Notes: generated by a model from the letters alone, not told the origin. 64,000 nt of DNA from Brucella pseudintermedia (GCF_042697365.1 NZ_CP137604.1), one strand, 5' to 3'. Shown: positions 1 through 8,631, numbered from the stretch's first letter. Made by a program: numbers and translations.

Positions 1-2
1 AT

Positions 3-608
3 TTCACGTGCGGCGCGGCCTGCCTGATGATGGTGCTTGCCCGACACAATCGAGAGACACGGCTTGATCCCGTGCTGGAAGTTCGTTTGTGGCGTGATGC
101 GACCACCATCTACATGATGTCGGGTCCCGGCGGCTGCGAACCTTTCGGACTTGCAGTCGCCGCGCATGAGCGCGGACTAAAAGCATCGGTCATCGTATCC
201 ATCGAAGACATGCTTTTCCTGCAATCTGTGCGTTCGGAAGAAAAGCGTAAGGTCATGCAATTGGCCCAAACCGATTTCCGGCAACGCACCGAAGCCTATG
301 CCATTCCGGTGGAATATCGTGGTTTCACGCTGCACGACATTCTGGCTGCCCTGCGTCGTGGAGCAGCAGTGATCGTGCTTGTCAGCGGCTATCATATGTT
401 CGGCAAGAAGGTACCGCATTGGGTGCTTGCCCATGGCGAAGACGGGCGCCACATTCTCATTCACGACCCCTGGGTAGAAGAAGAACTCGGCGAGACCATT
501 GCCGATGCTGCGAATGTCCCTGTACCCTTTCACATTTTCGACCGCATTGCGCGGTTTGGCAGCGATGGGTTGAGGGCCGCCGTTATTCTGGAAAAAAGGA
601 CGGACTGA
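3..608 (+). CDS. C39-like cysteine peptidase, 5'-truncated by window edge
   Basis: The reading frame is open from the first complete codon, so the start lies upstream of the window; 201 codons are visible. The visible N-terminus TCGAACLMMV matches the catalytic-Cys block of C39 (double-glycine leader) peptidases, which cut peptides after a leader. PHWVLAHG supplies the His and IHDPW the Asp of a Cys-His-Asp triad. There is no ABC or membrane part in the visible portion. The stop overlaps the next start (TGATG), so it is translationally coupled to the RimK-like ATP-grasp gene. In related genomes such a domain is often fused to or beside a GNAT acetyltransferase; whether a GNAT lies upstream here cannot be seen. 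Family and triad are seen; the substrate is unknown. Confidence 0.75.
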   Translation, partial: FTCGAACLMMVLARHNRETRLDPVLEVRLWRDATTIYMMSGPGGCEPFGLAVAAHERGLKASVIVSIEDMLFLQSVRSEEKRKVMQLAQTDFRQRTEAYAIPVEYRGFTLHDILAALRRGAAVIVLVSGYHMFGKKVPHWVLAHGEDGRHILIHDPWVEEELGETIADAANVPVPFHIFDRIARFGSDGLRAAVILEKRTD

Positions 609-2068
609 TGACGATCTGCGTCATTCTGGTAGGACGCCTCTCGGATATCGACAACGGGGCGACGCCGCACAAGGTCATGACCACGCGCGATTATCTCGCG
701 CATCCGGCACTCTTCAACAACCAATTGCGTCCGCGCATCATCAATCTGTCGCGCTCTTACGCCTATCAAAGCCGCGGCTACTACGCTTCGCTTCTTGCCG
801 AAGCGCGGGGACATCGCATCATCCCTTCCGTGGAAACGATGATCGATCTCTCGGAACGGCGCCTTTATGAAAACGCCATTCCCGAACTCGAAGACATGCT
901 GAACAAGGCGCTCGGCAAGCATCCGGAAAAGGCACCCGAGACAATCCATGTGCATTTCGGACTTGCCGACAGCCCCGACTTTGAAAAATTCGGACGGCTG
1001 CTCTTCGACTGGTTTCGCGCGCCATCGCTGGAAGTATCCGTCAAGCCAGGTGAATGGGCCCGAATCCAGAAGATCGGCTTTGCCAACATCGCCAAGTTTT
1101 CCAAGGACCAGAAGGAGCGTTTCGAGGAGGCACTCGACCGATATACCCAGCGCGAGTGGCGCGCGGCGCGCCCAAAGGTGCCAGCGCGCTATTCCTTCGC
1201 AACGCTGTGCGACCCGAAGGAAGCGATGCCGCCTTCAACCGTATCAACGCTGAAGCATTGGGCAAGGATCGCGGCAAGGCTCGGCGTGGAAGTGGAACCG
1301 ATCGGCAAGCGCGATCTGCCCCGGCTCGCCAATTTCGACGCATTGTTCATCCGCGAGACGACGTCGATCTCCAATCATACCTATCGTTTCGCCCGCCGGG
1401 CGCAGCAGGAAAACATGCCGGTGATCGATGACCCGATGTCCATGATCCGCTGCACCAACAAGGTTTATCTGCACGAATTGATGCAGGCCAACGAGGTGGC
1501 GGTGCCGCCAACGGTGATGATCGCGGGTGAGGAGGATCTGGAGCGTGCTGCCGATATGCTGGGCTTTCCGATGGTCATCAAGATACCGGATTCCTCTTTC
1601 TCGCGCGGCGTGAAGAAGGTGAAGGATTTCGGTGAACTGAAAGCGCTTGCGAGTTTATGGCTGGAGGACAGTGATCTCCTGCTGGCGCAAAAATATATGC
1701 CGACGAGGTTTGACTGGCGCGTTGGCGTTCTGGACGGCAAGCCGCTCTTCATCTGCCAGTATATGATGGCCAAGAACCACTGGCAGATTGTCAAGCACGA
1801 TACGGGCGGCAAGCCGCTGGAAGGCGGGTTTCGATCCTATGCGCTGGGCGACGCGCCGCCATCGGTACTGGAAACGGGCTTGCGCGCGGCGCGCTGCATT
1901 GGCGACGGACTATATGGCGTCGACCTGAAGGAAACGGACGATGGCGTTGTCGTGATCGAGGTCAACGACAATCCCAATCTCGAACACGGTATCGAGGACG
2001 CAGCCGAAAAGGACGAGGTCTGGATCAAGCTGACCCGCTGGTTCACCGACCGGCTGGATCGGAAATAG
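608..2068 (+). CDS. RimK family ATP-grasp ligase with RLAN-type N-terminal domain
   Basis: 486 aa. The start ATG overlaps the stop of the C39-like peptidase; an in-frame extension to position 419 would run far into that gene and was rejected. Residues 1 to about 160 resemble the RimK-like ATP-grasp N-terminal (RLAN) domain. From about residue 250 a preATP-grasp/ATP-grasp fold follows: the lysine loop IKIPDSSFSRGVKKV near 323-337 and the metal-binding VVVIEVNDNPNLEHG near 446-460. Such enzymes form amide bonds by ATP-dependent acyl-phosphate chemistry, as RimK adds glutamates to ribosomal protein S6. Pairing with a papain-like peptidase matches gene neighbourhoods that comparative genomics has predicted to make or modify peptides. 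The substrate is unknown; true rimK is shorter (about 300 aa), so the name is not transferred. Confidence 0.85.
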   Translation: MTICVILVGRLSDIDNGATPHKVMTTRDYLAHPALFNNQLRPRIINLSRSYAYQSRGYYASLLAEARGHRIIPSVETMIDLSERRLYENAIPELEDMLNKALGKHPEKAPETIHVHFGLADSPDFEKFGRLLFDWFRAPSLEVSVKPGEWARIQKIGFANIAKFSKDQKERFEEALDRYTQREWRAARPKVPARYSFATLCDPKEAMPPSTVSTLKHWARIAARLGVEVEPIGKRDLPRLANFDALFIRETTSISNHTYRFARRAQQENMPVIDDPMSMIRCTNKVYLHELMQANEVAVPPTVMIAGEEDLERAADMLGFPMVIKIPDSSFSRGVKKVKDFGELKALASLWLEDSDLLLAQKYMPTRFDWRVGVLDGKPLFICQYMMAKNHWQIVKHDTGGKPLEGGFRSYALGDAPPSVLETGLRAARCIGDGLYGVDLKETDDGVVVIEVNDNPNLEHGIEDAAEKDEVWIKLTRWFTDRLDRK

Positions 2069-2098
2069 ATCCAGCAGTCAGGCGAAGTGCAGCTGAAA

Positions 2099-2455
2099 TC
2101 AAAGAGGCGTAAAGCAGACCTTGGTATGTCCTGCGCCGATGAAGCCGAGCCTACCTGCGGCGCCCTTGGACAGGTCGAGAACGCGTCCCTTGATGAACGG
2201 GCCGCGATCATTAATGCGCACGATGAGCGACTTGCCGTTTCTCTGATTGGTAACCTTGACCTTGCTGCCCAGCGGCAGGGTGCGATGTGCTGCGGTCAGG
2301 CCGGCGGGGTTCATGCGTTCACCCGAAGCCGTGCGGGAAGTGAGGGCGTACCAGGAGGCACCGCCGCATTGCTGTGCTGAAGCCTCGATTGCGGTGGCCG
2401 CGAGAAGACCGGTTGCCGCAACGGCAAGCATAGCCATACGGGTCTTGAAAGTCAT
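2099..2455 (-). CDS. RlpA-like double-psi beta-barrel protein, secreted
   Basis: 118 aa. A signal peptide of about 27 residues ends in ASA-QQ without a lipobox cysteine, so the product is probably periplasmic rather than a lipoprotein. The remainder is a single RlpA-type double-psi beta-barrel: GGASWYAL, the conserved His in AAHRTLPLG and the catalytic-type Asp in VRINDRGPF. RlpA proteins are septal lytic transglycosylases that act on glycan strands lacking stem peptides. There is no C-terminal SPOR domain, so septum targeting through denuded glycan is not apparent. It converges with the RimK-like gene with only 30 nt between stops. Its own upstream region carries several GANTC sites (2521-2702), hinting at cell-cycle control. 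Confidence 0.85.
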   Translation of the reverse strand: MTFKTRMAMLAVAATGLLAATAIEASAQQCGGASWYALTSRTASGERMNPAGLTAAHRTLPLGSKVKVTNQRNGKSLIVRINDRGPFIKGRVLDLSKGAAGRLGFIGAGHTKVCFTPL

Positions 2456-3019
2456 GCCAGTTCCACTAGTTGTTAACGGGGTGTCTCACAGTTGTCGCTG
2501 AGAAAGACAGTCTCGAACTGGAATCTAAATATGGCGCTGGCGTGGTTCGAATGAGAACATTGTGCGATGCTCGAATCTATATCGCGTAGGGAAAATCATC
2601 CTATACTAATCGTTATTTACTTAAGAGCTTAAACATAACAAAGGAATATTAGGAAGTGTTTGGGCTTATTGCTGTAACGTCGTTTACGATTCGTTAGGAA
2701 TCTGCGGGACGGCTTTGCTGCGCCTTGATTTCACGCGCCGATCGCAAGAAAAGCTGCTTGCATGCCCGGTAGGTGGCCCCGCGCGAGGTGCAATTTTTAT
2801 TTGCAAGGCAAGTTCTCGGGGGCAGCGGCAAAGTTGATAAAATAAGGCGTTTTGGGGGCAAATTTGCAATTTGTGGCTGTGTTCGGACGGTTCTTCTCGA
2901 ACTTTAAAAGTTATCCACAGGCCCGAAAGATGGTGAGATGACGTTTCTTTGACCGCTGTTACCCTGCACGGAAGCGCTGAATTCCTGCTATAAGCGTTCA
3001 GACCAGACGACGGAACGCC
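2456..3019. other. Intergenic region between divergent rlpA-like and DUF454 genes
   Basis: 564 nt with no convincing gene; a minus-strand frame across 2684-3031 lacks any recognisable domain. It holds four GANTC sites (2521, 2573, 2688, 2698), a 10-bp palindrome GCAAATTTGC (2858-2867), a consensus DnaA box (2911-2919) and AT-rich stretches near 2600-2650. It must contain the promoters of the two divergent genes, but no -35/-10 pair stands out clearly. Confidence 0.6.
2911..2919 (+). promoter_or_regulatory. DnaA box TTATCCACA
   Basis: Exact match to the strong DnaA-box consensus, flanked by AAAAG and GGCCC. It sits about 100 nt upstream of the DUF454 gene and about 450 nt upstream of the divergent rlpA-like gene. 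A single box outside the dnaA region may be a DnaA-regulated promoter site, or chance. Confidence 0.4.
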
Positions 3020-3436
3020 ATGCAGGACCACTCCGAAAAAAACAGGATCGACACCGCTTCGCCGGCGATTTCGGCGAGCAAGCGGATCGTGTATCTTTGC
3101 CTCGGCTTTCTCATGCTCGGTCTCGGCATTGTGGGTGCCTTTTTACCGGTCATGCCGACAACAATCTTCATCATTTTTGCGGCATGGTTCTTTGCGCGGT
3201 CGTCGCCAAAGATTGAGGCACGGCTGCTGGCCGATCAGCGTTTCGGGCCGCTGGTCATGAAATGGCGTGAGCGTGGCGCCATTCCGCCGCGCGCCAAGCT
3301 CTACGCATGTCTTGGCATGGTTCTCGGATACGGCCTGTTCTGGTGGGGCGCAAGGCCCGGCTGGCTGCTGGCAGGAGCGGTGACGCTATTTATGTTGGGC
3401 TCTGCCACCTACGTATTGTCGCGCCCGAACGAGTAA
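3020..3436 (+). CDS. DUF454 (YbaN-type) inner-membrane protein
   Basis: 138 aa. After a polar N-terminus of about 20 residues there is a hydrophobic segment with the family signature GLGIVGAFLPVMPTT (about residues 34-48), then a second part of that hairpin (FIIFAAWFFARSS) and two further hydrophobic stretches near 90-130. DUF454/YbaN proteins are small inner-membrane proteins of unknown molecular role. The start ATG follows ACGGAACGCC, a weak ribosome site. The stop lies 11 nt from the stop of the convergent binding-protein gene; no terminator hairpin separates them. Confidence 0.85.
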   Translation: MQDHSEKNRIDTASPAISASKRIVYLCLGFLMLGLGIVGAFLPVMPTTIFIIFAAWFFARSSPKIEARLLADQRFGPLVMKWRERGAIPPRAKLYACLGMVLGYGLFWWGARPGWLLAGAVTLFMLGSATYVLSRPNE

Positions 3437-3447
3437 CCTCGGCCGCC

Positions 3448-4296
3448 CTACGGCGTCACATCAAATCCGAACCATTTTTCGGATAGGCTTTTGATGGTGC
3501 CATCGGCCTTCGCTGCCATGATCGCAAAGTTGAATCTGCGCTTCAGATCAGCTTCATCCTTGCGCAGGCCCACGGCGACGCCGCGCCCGAGCAGTCCGCC
3601 TTTGAAAAGCGGACCGGTCATCACGACATTGGAATAGGCCTGCGTTTTCTGGAGCGTGTTCAGATAGGACCGGGCGGTGACCTGCATGTCGATGCGTCCG
3701 CTTGCAAGATCGAGATCGGCCTCTTCGGCGGTTTTATACTCGCGGACCGTGATACCTTCTTTGAAATAGGTATTGATCAGAGATTGGGCTATCGATCCGC
3801 CCACGACGCCGACAGTCGCTCCCTTTATCGCGGCGGTGACATCCTGAAGAGCCTGATCCATGTCCGGCTGATTACTGGAAAGGTCCAGATTTTCTTCCAT
3901 GTGAGGCAGTTTGCTGTATGGGCTGTCGCGCAGGGTGGCGAAAACTTGCGGCGTGCGACCGTAGGATATGGAGAAATCGATGACTTTCTCGCGTGCTTCG
4001 GTGGCCGACAGCGCTCCCATTACCGCGTCGACCTTCCCGGCCTGCAGGCTTGGAATGATGGCATCGAAGGGAATGGCGATAAATTCGCATTCGACTTTCA
4101 TCGCCTGGCAAAGGTGCTTGCCGAGCTCGACCTCATAGCCGTCGAGCGTGCCGTCGGACCGCGTGAGATTATAGGGCCGAAAATACCCCTCTGTGGCAAT
4201 GGTGAGCACGGAGGGAGCACTTTGTGCATAAGACGGCGGCGCCCAGCTTGTGAGCGCCATTATACAGACGAGATTGAACAGACGTGGATAAGTCAC
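3448..4296 (-). CDS. Periplasmic amino-acid-type ABC substrate-binding protein (SBP family 3)
   Basis: 282 aa. Signal peptide to about residue 24 (PPSYAQ-SAP). The family-3 binding-protein core is clear: LTIATEGYFRPYN, then DGYEVELGKHLCQAM, and the ligand-carboxylate loop QAGKVDAVMGALSATEAREKVIDFSISY. The C-terminal SEKWFGFDV block is typical of lysine/arginine/ornithine- and histidine-type receptors. No permease or ATPase gene adjoins it, so it may serve a transporter encoded elsewhere. The ligand cannot be assigned; polar or basic amino acids or opines are typical of the family. Confidence 0.85.
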   Translation of the reverse strand: MTYPRLFNLVCIMALTSWAPPSYAQSAPSVLTIATEGYFRPYNLTRSDGTLDGYEVELGKHLCQAMKVECEFIAIPFDAIIPSLQAGKVDAVMGALSATEAREKVIDFSISYGRTPQVFATLRDSPYSKLPHMEENLDLSSNQPDMDQALQDVTAAIKGATVGVVGGSIAQSLINTYFKEGITVREYKTAEEADLDLASGRIDMQVTARSYLNTLQKTQAYSNVVMTGPLFKGGLLGRGVAVGLRKDEADLKRRFNFAIMAAKADGTIKSLSEKWFGFDVTP

Positions 4297-4606
4297 GCGG
4301 AACCTTGTGTTGTCACTATGTCACTCGAAGCATAGGTCGGGGACTGTGGTTGGGTAAACTGGCCGGAAGTTGGGAGCCATTATGCGTGTGTCCGGGGCCA
4401 TCCACTCAAAAACCCGGCACTTATGCGGCGGACGACGGCCGTCTTTCCCTTTGCCGGTTCAGTGATGCCCGAAACCCCACAAACTCACTGGCAAACGTCT
4501 CTGATACAAACCTGTAACAATAGTGTCATATGAATGTAATATAGAGCGCGTAGAGGGCTAACGACGCCACATCGTCATATGTCTTTTACAACAGGAGCCG
4601 CAGCTC
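4297..4606. other. Intergenic promoter region between the binding-protein gene and pstS
   Basis: 310 nt with divergent promoters. The left part (4297-4500) shows no gene or distinct element. The right part holds the Pho-box array (4501-4540) and, 3' of it, the pstS leader with the ribosome site ACAGGAGCCGC. Confidence 0.6.
4501..4540 (+). promoter_or_regulatory. Phased Pho-box array (PhoB operator) of the pst operon
   Basis: Core Pho box CTGTAAC-AATA-GTGTCAT at 4512-4529: two TGTNA-type 7-mers 11 bp apart, the spacing at which PhoB dimers bind head to tail. The 11-bp rhythm continues on both sides: CTGATAC-AAAC at 4501-4511 and ATGTAAT at 4534-4540, giving four in-phase units. The array lies 67 nt upstream of the pstS start, so it should activate the pst-pho operon under phosphate limitation. 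Confidence 0.75.
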
Positions 4607-5653
4607 ATGAACAAGATGATTTCCTCGACCGCAGCGCTTGCCATCGCTGCCGTTATGTCGGTTTCCGCCGCCCAGGCGCGCGATCAGATTCAGGTTGCCG
4701 GTTCCTCGACCGTTCTTCCTTATGCAAAAATCGTTGCCGAGACGTTCGGTGAAACCTTCCCGAACTTCAAGACGCCGGTTGTTGAATCGGGTGGCTCGGG
4801 CGCAGGCATCAAGGAATTCTGCAAGGGCGTCGGTGAAAACACCATCGATATTGCCAATGCATCGCGCGCCATGAAGGACTCGGAACTGAAGTCGTGCATC
4901 GACGCTGGCGTCAAGGACGTCCAGGAAGTGCGCTTTGGCTATGACGGCATCGTGTTTGCGACCGACGCCAAGGGTCCAGATTGGAAACTGAAGCCGGAAG
5001 ACGTCTACAAGGCGCTCGCAGCCAAGTTGGTCGTGGACGGCAAGCTGGTCGACAATCCAAACACCAAGTGGAACCAGGTCAACCCGAACCTGCCGGACTG
5101 GGACATCGCTGCCTACATTCCAGGCGAAAAGCACGGCACCCGCGAAGTGTTTGAAGAAAAGGTTCTGGCCGACGGCTGCAAGCACTCCGGCGCCCTGGAC
5201 GAAATCAAAAAGACCGGTCTCGATGACAAGGCCGCCGCTTCCGCCTGTATCGCAGTCCGCAAGGACGGCAAGGCTGTCGACATCGATGGCGATTATGCTG
5301 AAACGCTGGCGCGCATTGACTCCAACAAGACCGGCATTGGCGTTTTCGGCCTCTACTTCTTCGAAAACAATGCCGACAAGCTGAAGGTCGCCACCGTCAA
5401 CGATGTTACCCCTTCCGCTGAAACTGTCGCTTCTGGCGAATATCCGGTGTCGCGTCCGCTGTTCTTCTACGTGAAGAAAGCGCATCTCGGTGTTATCCCG
5501 GGCCTCAAGGAATATGTTGAATTCTTCCTCAACGACCAGATGATCGGCCCTGACGGTCCGCTCGCTGAATACGGTCTGGTGCCGGCTCCGGATGCAGAAC
5601 GTGAAGCACAGCGCGCTGCCTTCACCGAAGGCAAGACATTGGCTGCGAAGTAA
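4607..5653 (+). CDS. pstS: Phosphate ABC transporter periplasmic binding protein PstS
   Basis: 348 aa. Signal peptide of about 24 residues (AAQA-RD). Phosphate-binding loops are visible: GSSTVLPYA near residues 32-40 and ESGGSGAGIKEFC near 61-73, which hold the phosphate through Ser/Thr hydroxyls and backbone. It belongs to the longer PstS subfamily common in rhizobia. It is the first gene of pstS-pstC-pstA-pstB-phoU-phoB and directly follows a Pho-box array, so induction by PhoB on phosphate starvation is expected. A strong ribosome site (CAGGAG) precedes the ATG. A 12-bp hairpin immediately after the stop separates it from pstC and probably sets its higher dosage. Confidence 0.97.
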   Translation: MNKMISSTAALAIAAVMSVSAAQARDQIQVAGSSTVLPYAKIVAETFGETFPNFKTPVVESGGSGAGIKEFCKGVGENTIDIANASRAMKDSELKSCIDAGVKDVQEVRFGYDGIVFATDAKGPDWKLKPEDVYKALAAKLVVDGKLVDNPNTKWNQVNPNLPDWDIAAYIPGEKHGTREVFEEKVLADGCKHSGALDEIKKTGLDDKAAASACIAVRKDGKAVDIDGDYAETLARIDSNKTGIGVFGLYFFENNADKLKVATVNDVTPSAETVASGEYPVSRPLFFYVKKAHLGVIPGLKEYVEFFLNDQMIGPDGPLAEYGLVPAPDAEREAQRAAFTEGKTLAAK

Positions 5654-5667
5654 GTTTTTGACCTGTG

Positions 5668-5696
5668 GAACGCGGGGATGAAAAATCTCCGCGTTC
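5668..5696 (+). terminator. 12-bp hairpin after pstS (attenuator or mRNA stabiliser)
   Basis: GAACGCGGGGAT (5668-5679), loop GAAAA, ATCTCCGCGTTC (5685-5696): 12 pairs with one G-U, followed by a pyrimidine-rich TTCTCCTTTC. It starts 14 nt after the pstS stop and has no strict U-run. It therefore looks like a partial terminator or 3' stabilising structure between the abundant binding protein and the permease genes. Confidence 0.7.
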
Positions 5697-5805
5697 TTCT
5701 CCTTTCGCGCCTTTTTATTAATACAGGCGCATCCGCGTGGAACGGCATGGGTGGAAGCTGCACCTTGAAGCCATCCGCATTCATTAGGGCAACCGGGGAA
5801 ATTGA

Positions 5806-7299
5806 ATGTCCTTCTTTCTGGTTCTCGTCAGTATCGTTGCAATCGGGCTGATCGGATTCTTCATAGGTCGCCAGCGTGCCGTTGCACTGGACAAGGCGCA
5901 GTCTGCTTCCGCAAAGGCCTCGCCGACCGAGAAAATGCATTCCCGCCCGCATTATCATGGCTGGTGGGTTTTCCTCGTTTCCGCATTGCCTGCGGTTCTG
6001 TTCCTTGCGGTCTGGGCTGTTGGAACGTCGGTTTATCTCGATCACAGTGCGACCGCCCGCCTGCCGGATGCCATTGAGGAAGGTTCCTTCACCAATCGCA
6101 GCCTGCAGCTCGGCATGATTCGCGGTCTTGCCAGCGGGCTCGACCGGTTGACGCCAGCGGAACTTGAAAGTTTCCCGTCGAACTATCAGGACGCCCGCAC
6201 GCTGCTGGGCGCAAAAGGCGTGGCCCTTGCGACCGAAGGTCAGGATTATATGGTGCCGATCGCGCTATACCTGAAAAAGGCGACTGCGCTCACGCACACC
6301 ATCGGTTCTGCTGTTTCCCTGGTGATCGCGGTGGCAGGTCTGATCTTCGGCCTCTCCACGATCAGCCGGCGCATGCGTGCGCGCAACAATGTCGAGCGGA
6401 TTGTTCTCTGGGGGCTGATTGCAGCCTCCGGTATCGCCATCCTGACGACCATCGGCATCATTTGTTCGATGCTGTTCCAGACCATCAGCTTCTTCCAATC
6501 CGTTTCGCCGTGGGACTTCTTCTTCGGCACGGTGTGGGATCCGCGCTTTGCCGCTGCCGGTTCGGGCGGCGAGACAGGTCAGTTCGGTCTCATCCCGCTT
6601 CTGGCAGGCACCCTCTATATCGCATTCGTGGCCATGCTGTTCGCGGTTCCGGTCGGCTTGTTCTCCGCCATCTACATGGCCGAATATGCTTCGCCTCGCG
6701 TGCGCACAGTCGTAAAGCCGGTTCTGGAGCTTCTGGCGGGCATTCCCAGCATCGTCTATGGCTTCTTCGCTCTCGTGACAGTTGGTCCTTTCCTGCGCGA
6801 TCTTTCGATTGCCATCGCAGGCGGTCAGGGCTTCATCATGGCACAGAGCGTGCTGACTGCCGGTCTCGTCATGGGGGTGATGCTGATCCCATTCGTGTCG
6901 TCGCTTTCCGATGACATCATCACTGCAGTGCCGCGTGCGTTGCGCGATGGCTCGCTTGGTCTTGGCGCGACCCGCTCCGAAACCATCAAGCGGGTGGTCC
7001 TTCCGGCGGCATTGCCGGGCATCGTCGGCGCGCTTCTGATGACTGCCTCCCGCGCCATCGGTGAGACCATGATCGTGGTTCTGGCGGCAGGTGTTGCGGC
7101 GCGCATCAACATCAATCCATTCGAGGCGATGACCACCATCACGGTGAAGATCGTCAACCAGCTTACCGGCGATCTTGAGTTCAATTCGCCGCAGACGCTG
7201 GTGGCTTTTGCACTCGGCATCACGCTTTTCGTCCTGACGCTGATCATGAACATCTTTGCGCTGCACATCGTGCGCAAGTACCGGGAGCAGTACGAATAA
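5806..7299 (+). CDS. pstC: Phosphate ABC transporter permease PstC, long form
   Basis: 497 aa, much longer than the roughly 320-aa E. coli protein. The first 190 or so residues hold a membrane anchor at the extreme N-terminus, a second near residues 45-75, a soluble segment and a further membrane pair. The conserved permease core follows, with the cytoplasmic EAA-type coupling loop (PRALRDGSLGLGATRSETIK) that contacts PstB. This extended architecture is usual in alphaproteobacteria. It pairs with PstA to form the inner-membrane phosphate channel. Its stop overlaps the pstA start by one base (TAATG), showing translational coupling. Confidence 0.95.
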   Translation: MSFFLVLVSIVAIGLIGFFIGRQRAVALDKAQSASAKASPTEKMHSRPHYHGWWVFLVSALPAVLFLAVWAVGTSVYLDHSATARLPDAIEEGSFTNRSLQLGMIRGLASGLDRLTPAELESFPSNYQDARTLLGAKGVALATEGQDYMVPIALYLKKATALTHTIGSAVSLVIAVAGLIFGLSTISRRMRARNNVERIVLWGLIAASGIAILTTIGIICSMLFQTISFFQSVSPWDFFFGTVWDPRFAAAGSGGETGQFGLIPLLAGTLYIAFVAMLFAVPVGLFSAIYMAEYASPRVRTVVKPVLELLAGIPSIVYGFFALVTVGPFLRDLSIAIAGGQGFIMAQSVLTAGLVMGVMLIPFVSSLSDDIITAVPRALRDGSLGLGATRSETIKRVVLPAALPGIVGALLMTASRAIGETMIVVLAAGVAARININPFEAMTTITVKIVNQLTGDLEFNSPQTLVAFALGITLFVLTLIMNIFALHIVRKYREQYE

Positions 7300-8615
7300 T
7301 GACCGATACGACCTTTAACGCCAGCGGTGCCACGGCACAGCCGACACGCCGCGATATCGGGCTGAAACGCCGCTACGCTGCCGAACGTCGCTTCCGCTAT
7401 TATGGCATTGCTGCGATTGCCATCGGCGTCTTCTTTCTGTGCGCGCTCCTGTTTTCGGTTTTCTCCAAGGGCTATACAGCCTTCTGGCAGACGACACTCT
7501 ATCTACCGGTAAAGCTTGAAGAGAGCGTGATCGATCCGGGCAACAAGCGTGCGACCGATCCGAATGTGCTGATCACGGCCAATTATCCGCTGCTGGTGCG
7601 CAATGCCCTGGCCGAAAAGCTTGGTGTTTCCACGACAGACCGGCCGGCTATGCGCGATCTGGGCCGCTTCTATTCCGATGGCGTACGCATTCAGCTCCGC
7701 GAAATGGTGATGAACAATCCATCGCTCATCGGCACGACACAGACCGTTCCGGTTCTGGCGGGCGCGGATATTGATTCCGCCTTCAAGGGACAGATCGATC
7801 TTTCCGTGCCGGAGACGAGCCGTAAGGTTTCGGACCGTCAGGTGGGCTGGATGCAGACGCTTTCCGAAGAAGGCGTGATGAAGGAGGCCTTCAATACCGG
7901 TCTGTTCAAATTCGGCGCATCCAGCCGCCCGGAAACCTCCGGCCTCGGAGTTGCGTTGGTCGGCTCGCTCTACATGATGCTCATCGTTCTCGGCCTCTCG
8001 CTGCCTATCGGCGTTGCTGCTTCGATCTATCTGGAAGAGTTCGCCAAGAAGAACCGGTTCACCGACATGATCGAGGTGAACATCAACAATCTGGCAGCGG
8101 TCCCGTCCATCGTGTTTGGTCTGCTCGGACTTGCCGTCTTCATCAACTTCTTCGGCCTGCCGCGTTCCGCCTCGCTGGTCGGCGGTCTGGTGCTGACATT
8201 GATGACGCTTCCCACCATCATTATCGCTACCCGCGCCGCGCTTCGCGCCGTGCCGCCCTCGATCCGTTCGGCGGCCCTTGGCCTTGGAGCATCCAAGACG
8301 CAGATGGTGTTTCACCATGTCCTGCCGCTTGCCGCGCCCGGCATTCTGACCGGCACGATCATCGGCCTTGCCCATGCGCTTGGTGAAACCGCACCGCTTC
8401 TGCTGATCGGCATGGTGGCCTTCGTCGCCGATGTGCCGTCGACACCGATGGACCCGGCGACGGCTTTGCCGGTGCAGATCTATATGTGGGCAAACGAAGC
8501 AGAACGTGCCTTTGTGGAACGCACGTCAGGCGCTATCATCGTCCTGCTTCTGTTCCTTGCCGTGATGAATATTGCAGCAATCATTCTGCGCCGCCGCTTC
8601 GAGCGCCGCTGGTAA
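7299..8615 (+). CDS. pstA: Phosphate ABC transporter permease PstA, long form
   Basis: 438 aa. Membrane segment 1 lies near residues 34-58 and is followed by an unusually long hydrophilic, presumably periplasmic, insert of about 150 residues before the core membrane domain (from about 213). The EAA-type loop SIRSAALGLGASKTQMVFHH marks the ATPase contact site. With PstC it forms the high-affinity phosphate permease. The start overlaps the pstC stop. Both permease subunits carry long extra N-terminal regions, which may interact with each other. Confidence 0.95.
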   Translation: MTDTTFNASGATAQPTRRDIGLKRRYAAERRFRYYGIAAIAIGVFFLCALLFSVFSKGYTAFWQTTLYLPVKLEESVIDPGNKRATDPNVLITANYPLLVRNALAEKLGVSTTDRPAMRDLGRFYSDGVRIQLREMVMNNPSLIGTTQTVPVLAGADIDSAFKGQIDLSVPETSRKVSDRQVGWMQTLSEEGVMKEAFNTGLFKFGASSRPETSGLGVALVGSLYMMLIVLGLSLPIGVAASIYLEEFAKKNRFTDMIEVNINNLAAVPSIVFGLLGLAVFINFFGLPRSASLVGGLVLTLMTLPTIIIATRAALRAVPPSIRSAALGLGASKTQMVFHHVLPLAAPGILTGTIIGLAHALGETAPLLLIGMVAFVADVPSTPMDPATALPVQIYMWANEAERAFVERTSGAIIVLLLFLAVMNIAAIILRRRFERRW

Positions 8616-8631
8616 ACGGGAGTCGAAAGCT

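Noticed and set aside
2684..3031. Minus-strand 115-codon frame between rlpA-like and DUF454 genes
   Set aside because: No family resemblance, no ribosome site, and it overlaps the start of DUF454.
4586..5485. Long antisense frame opposite pstS (299 codons)
   Set aside because: Shadow of a strongly coding gene; no domain, no ribosome site, and the pst operon continues on the plus strand.
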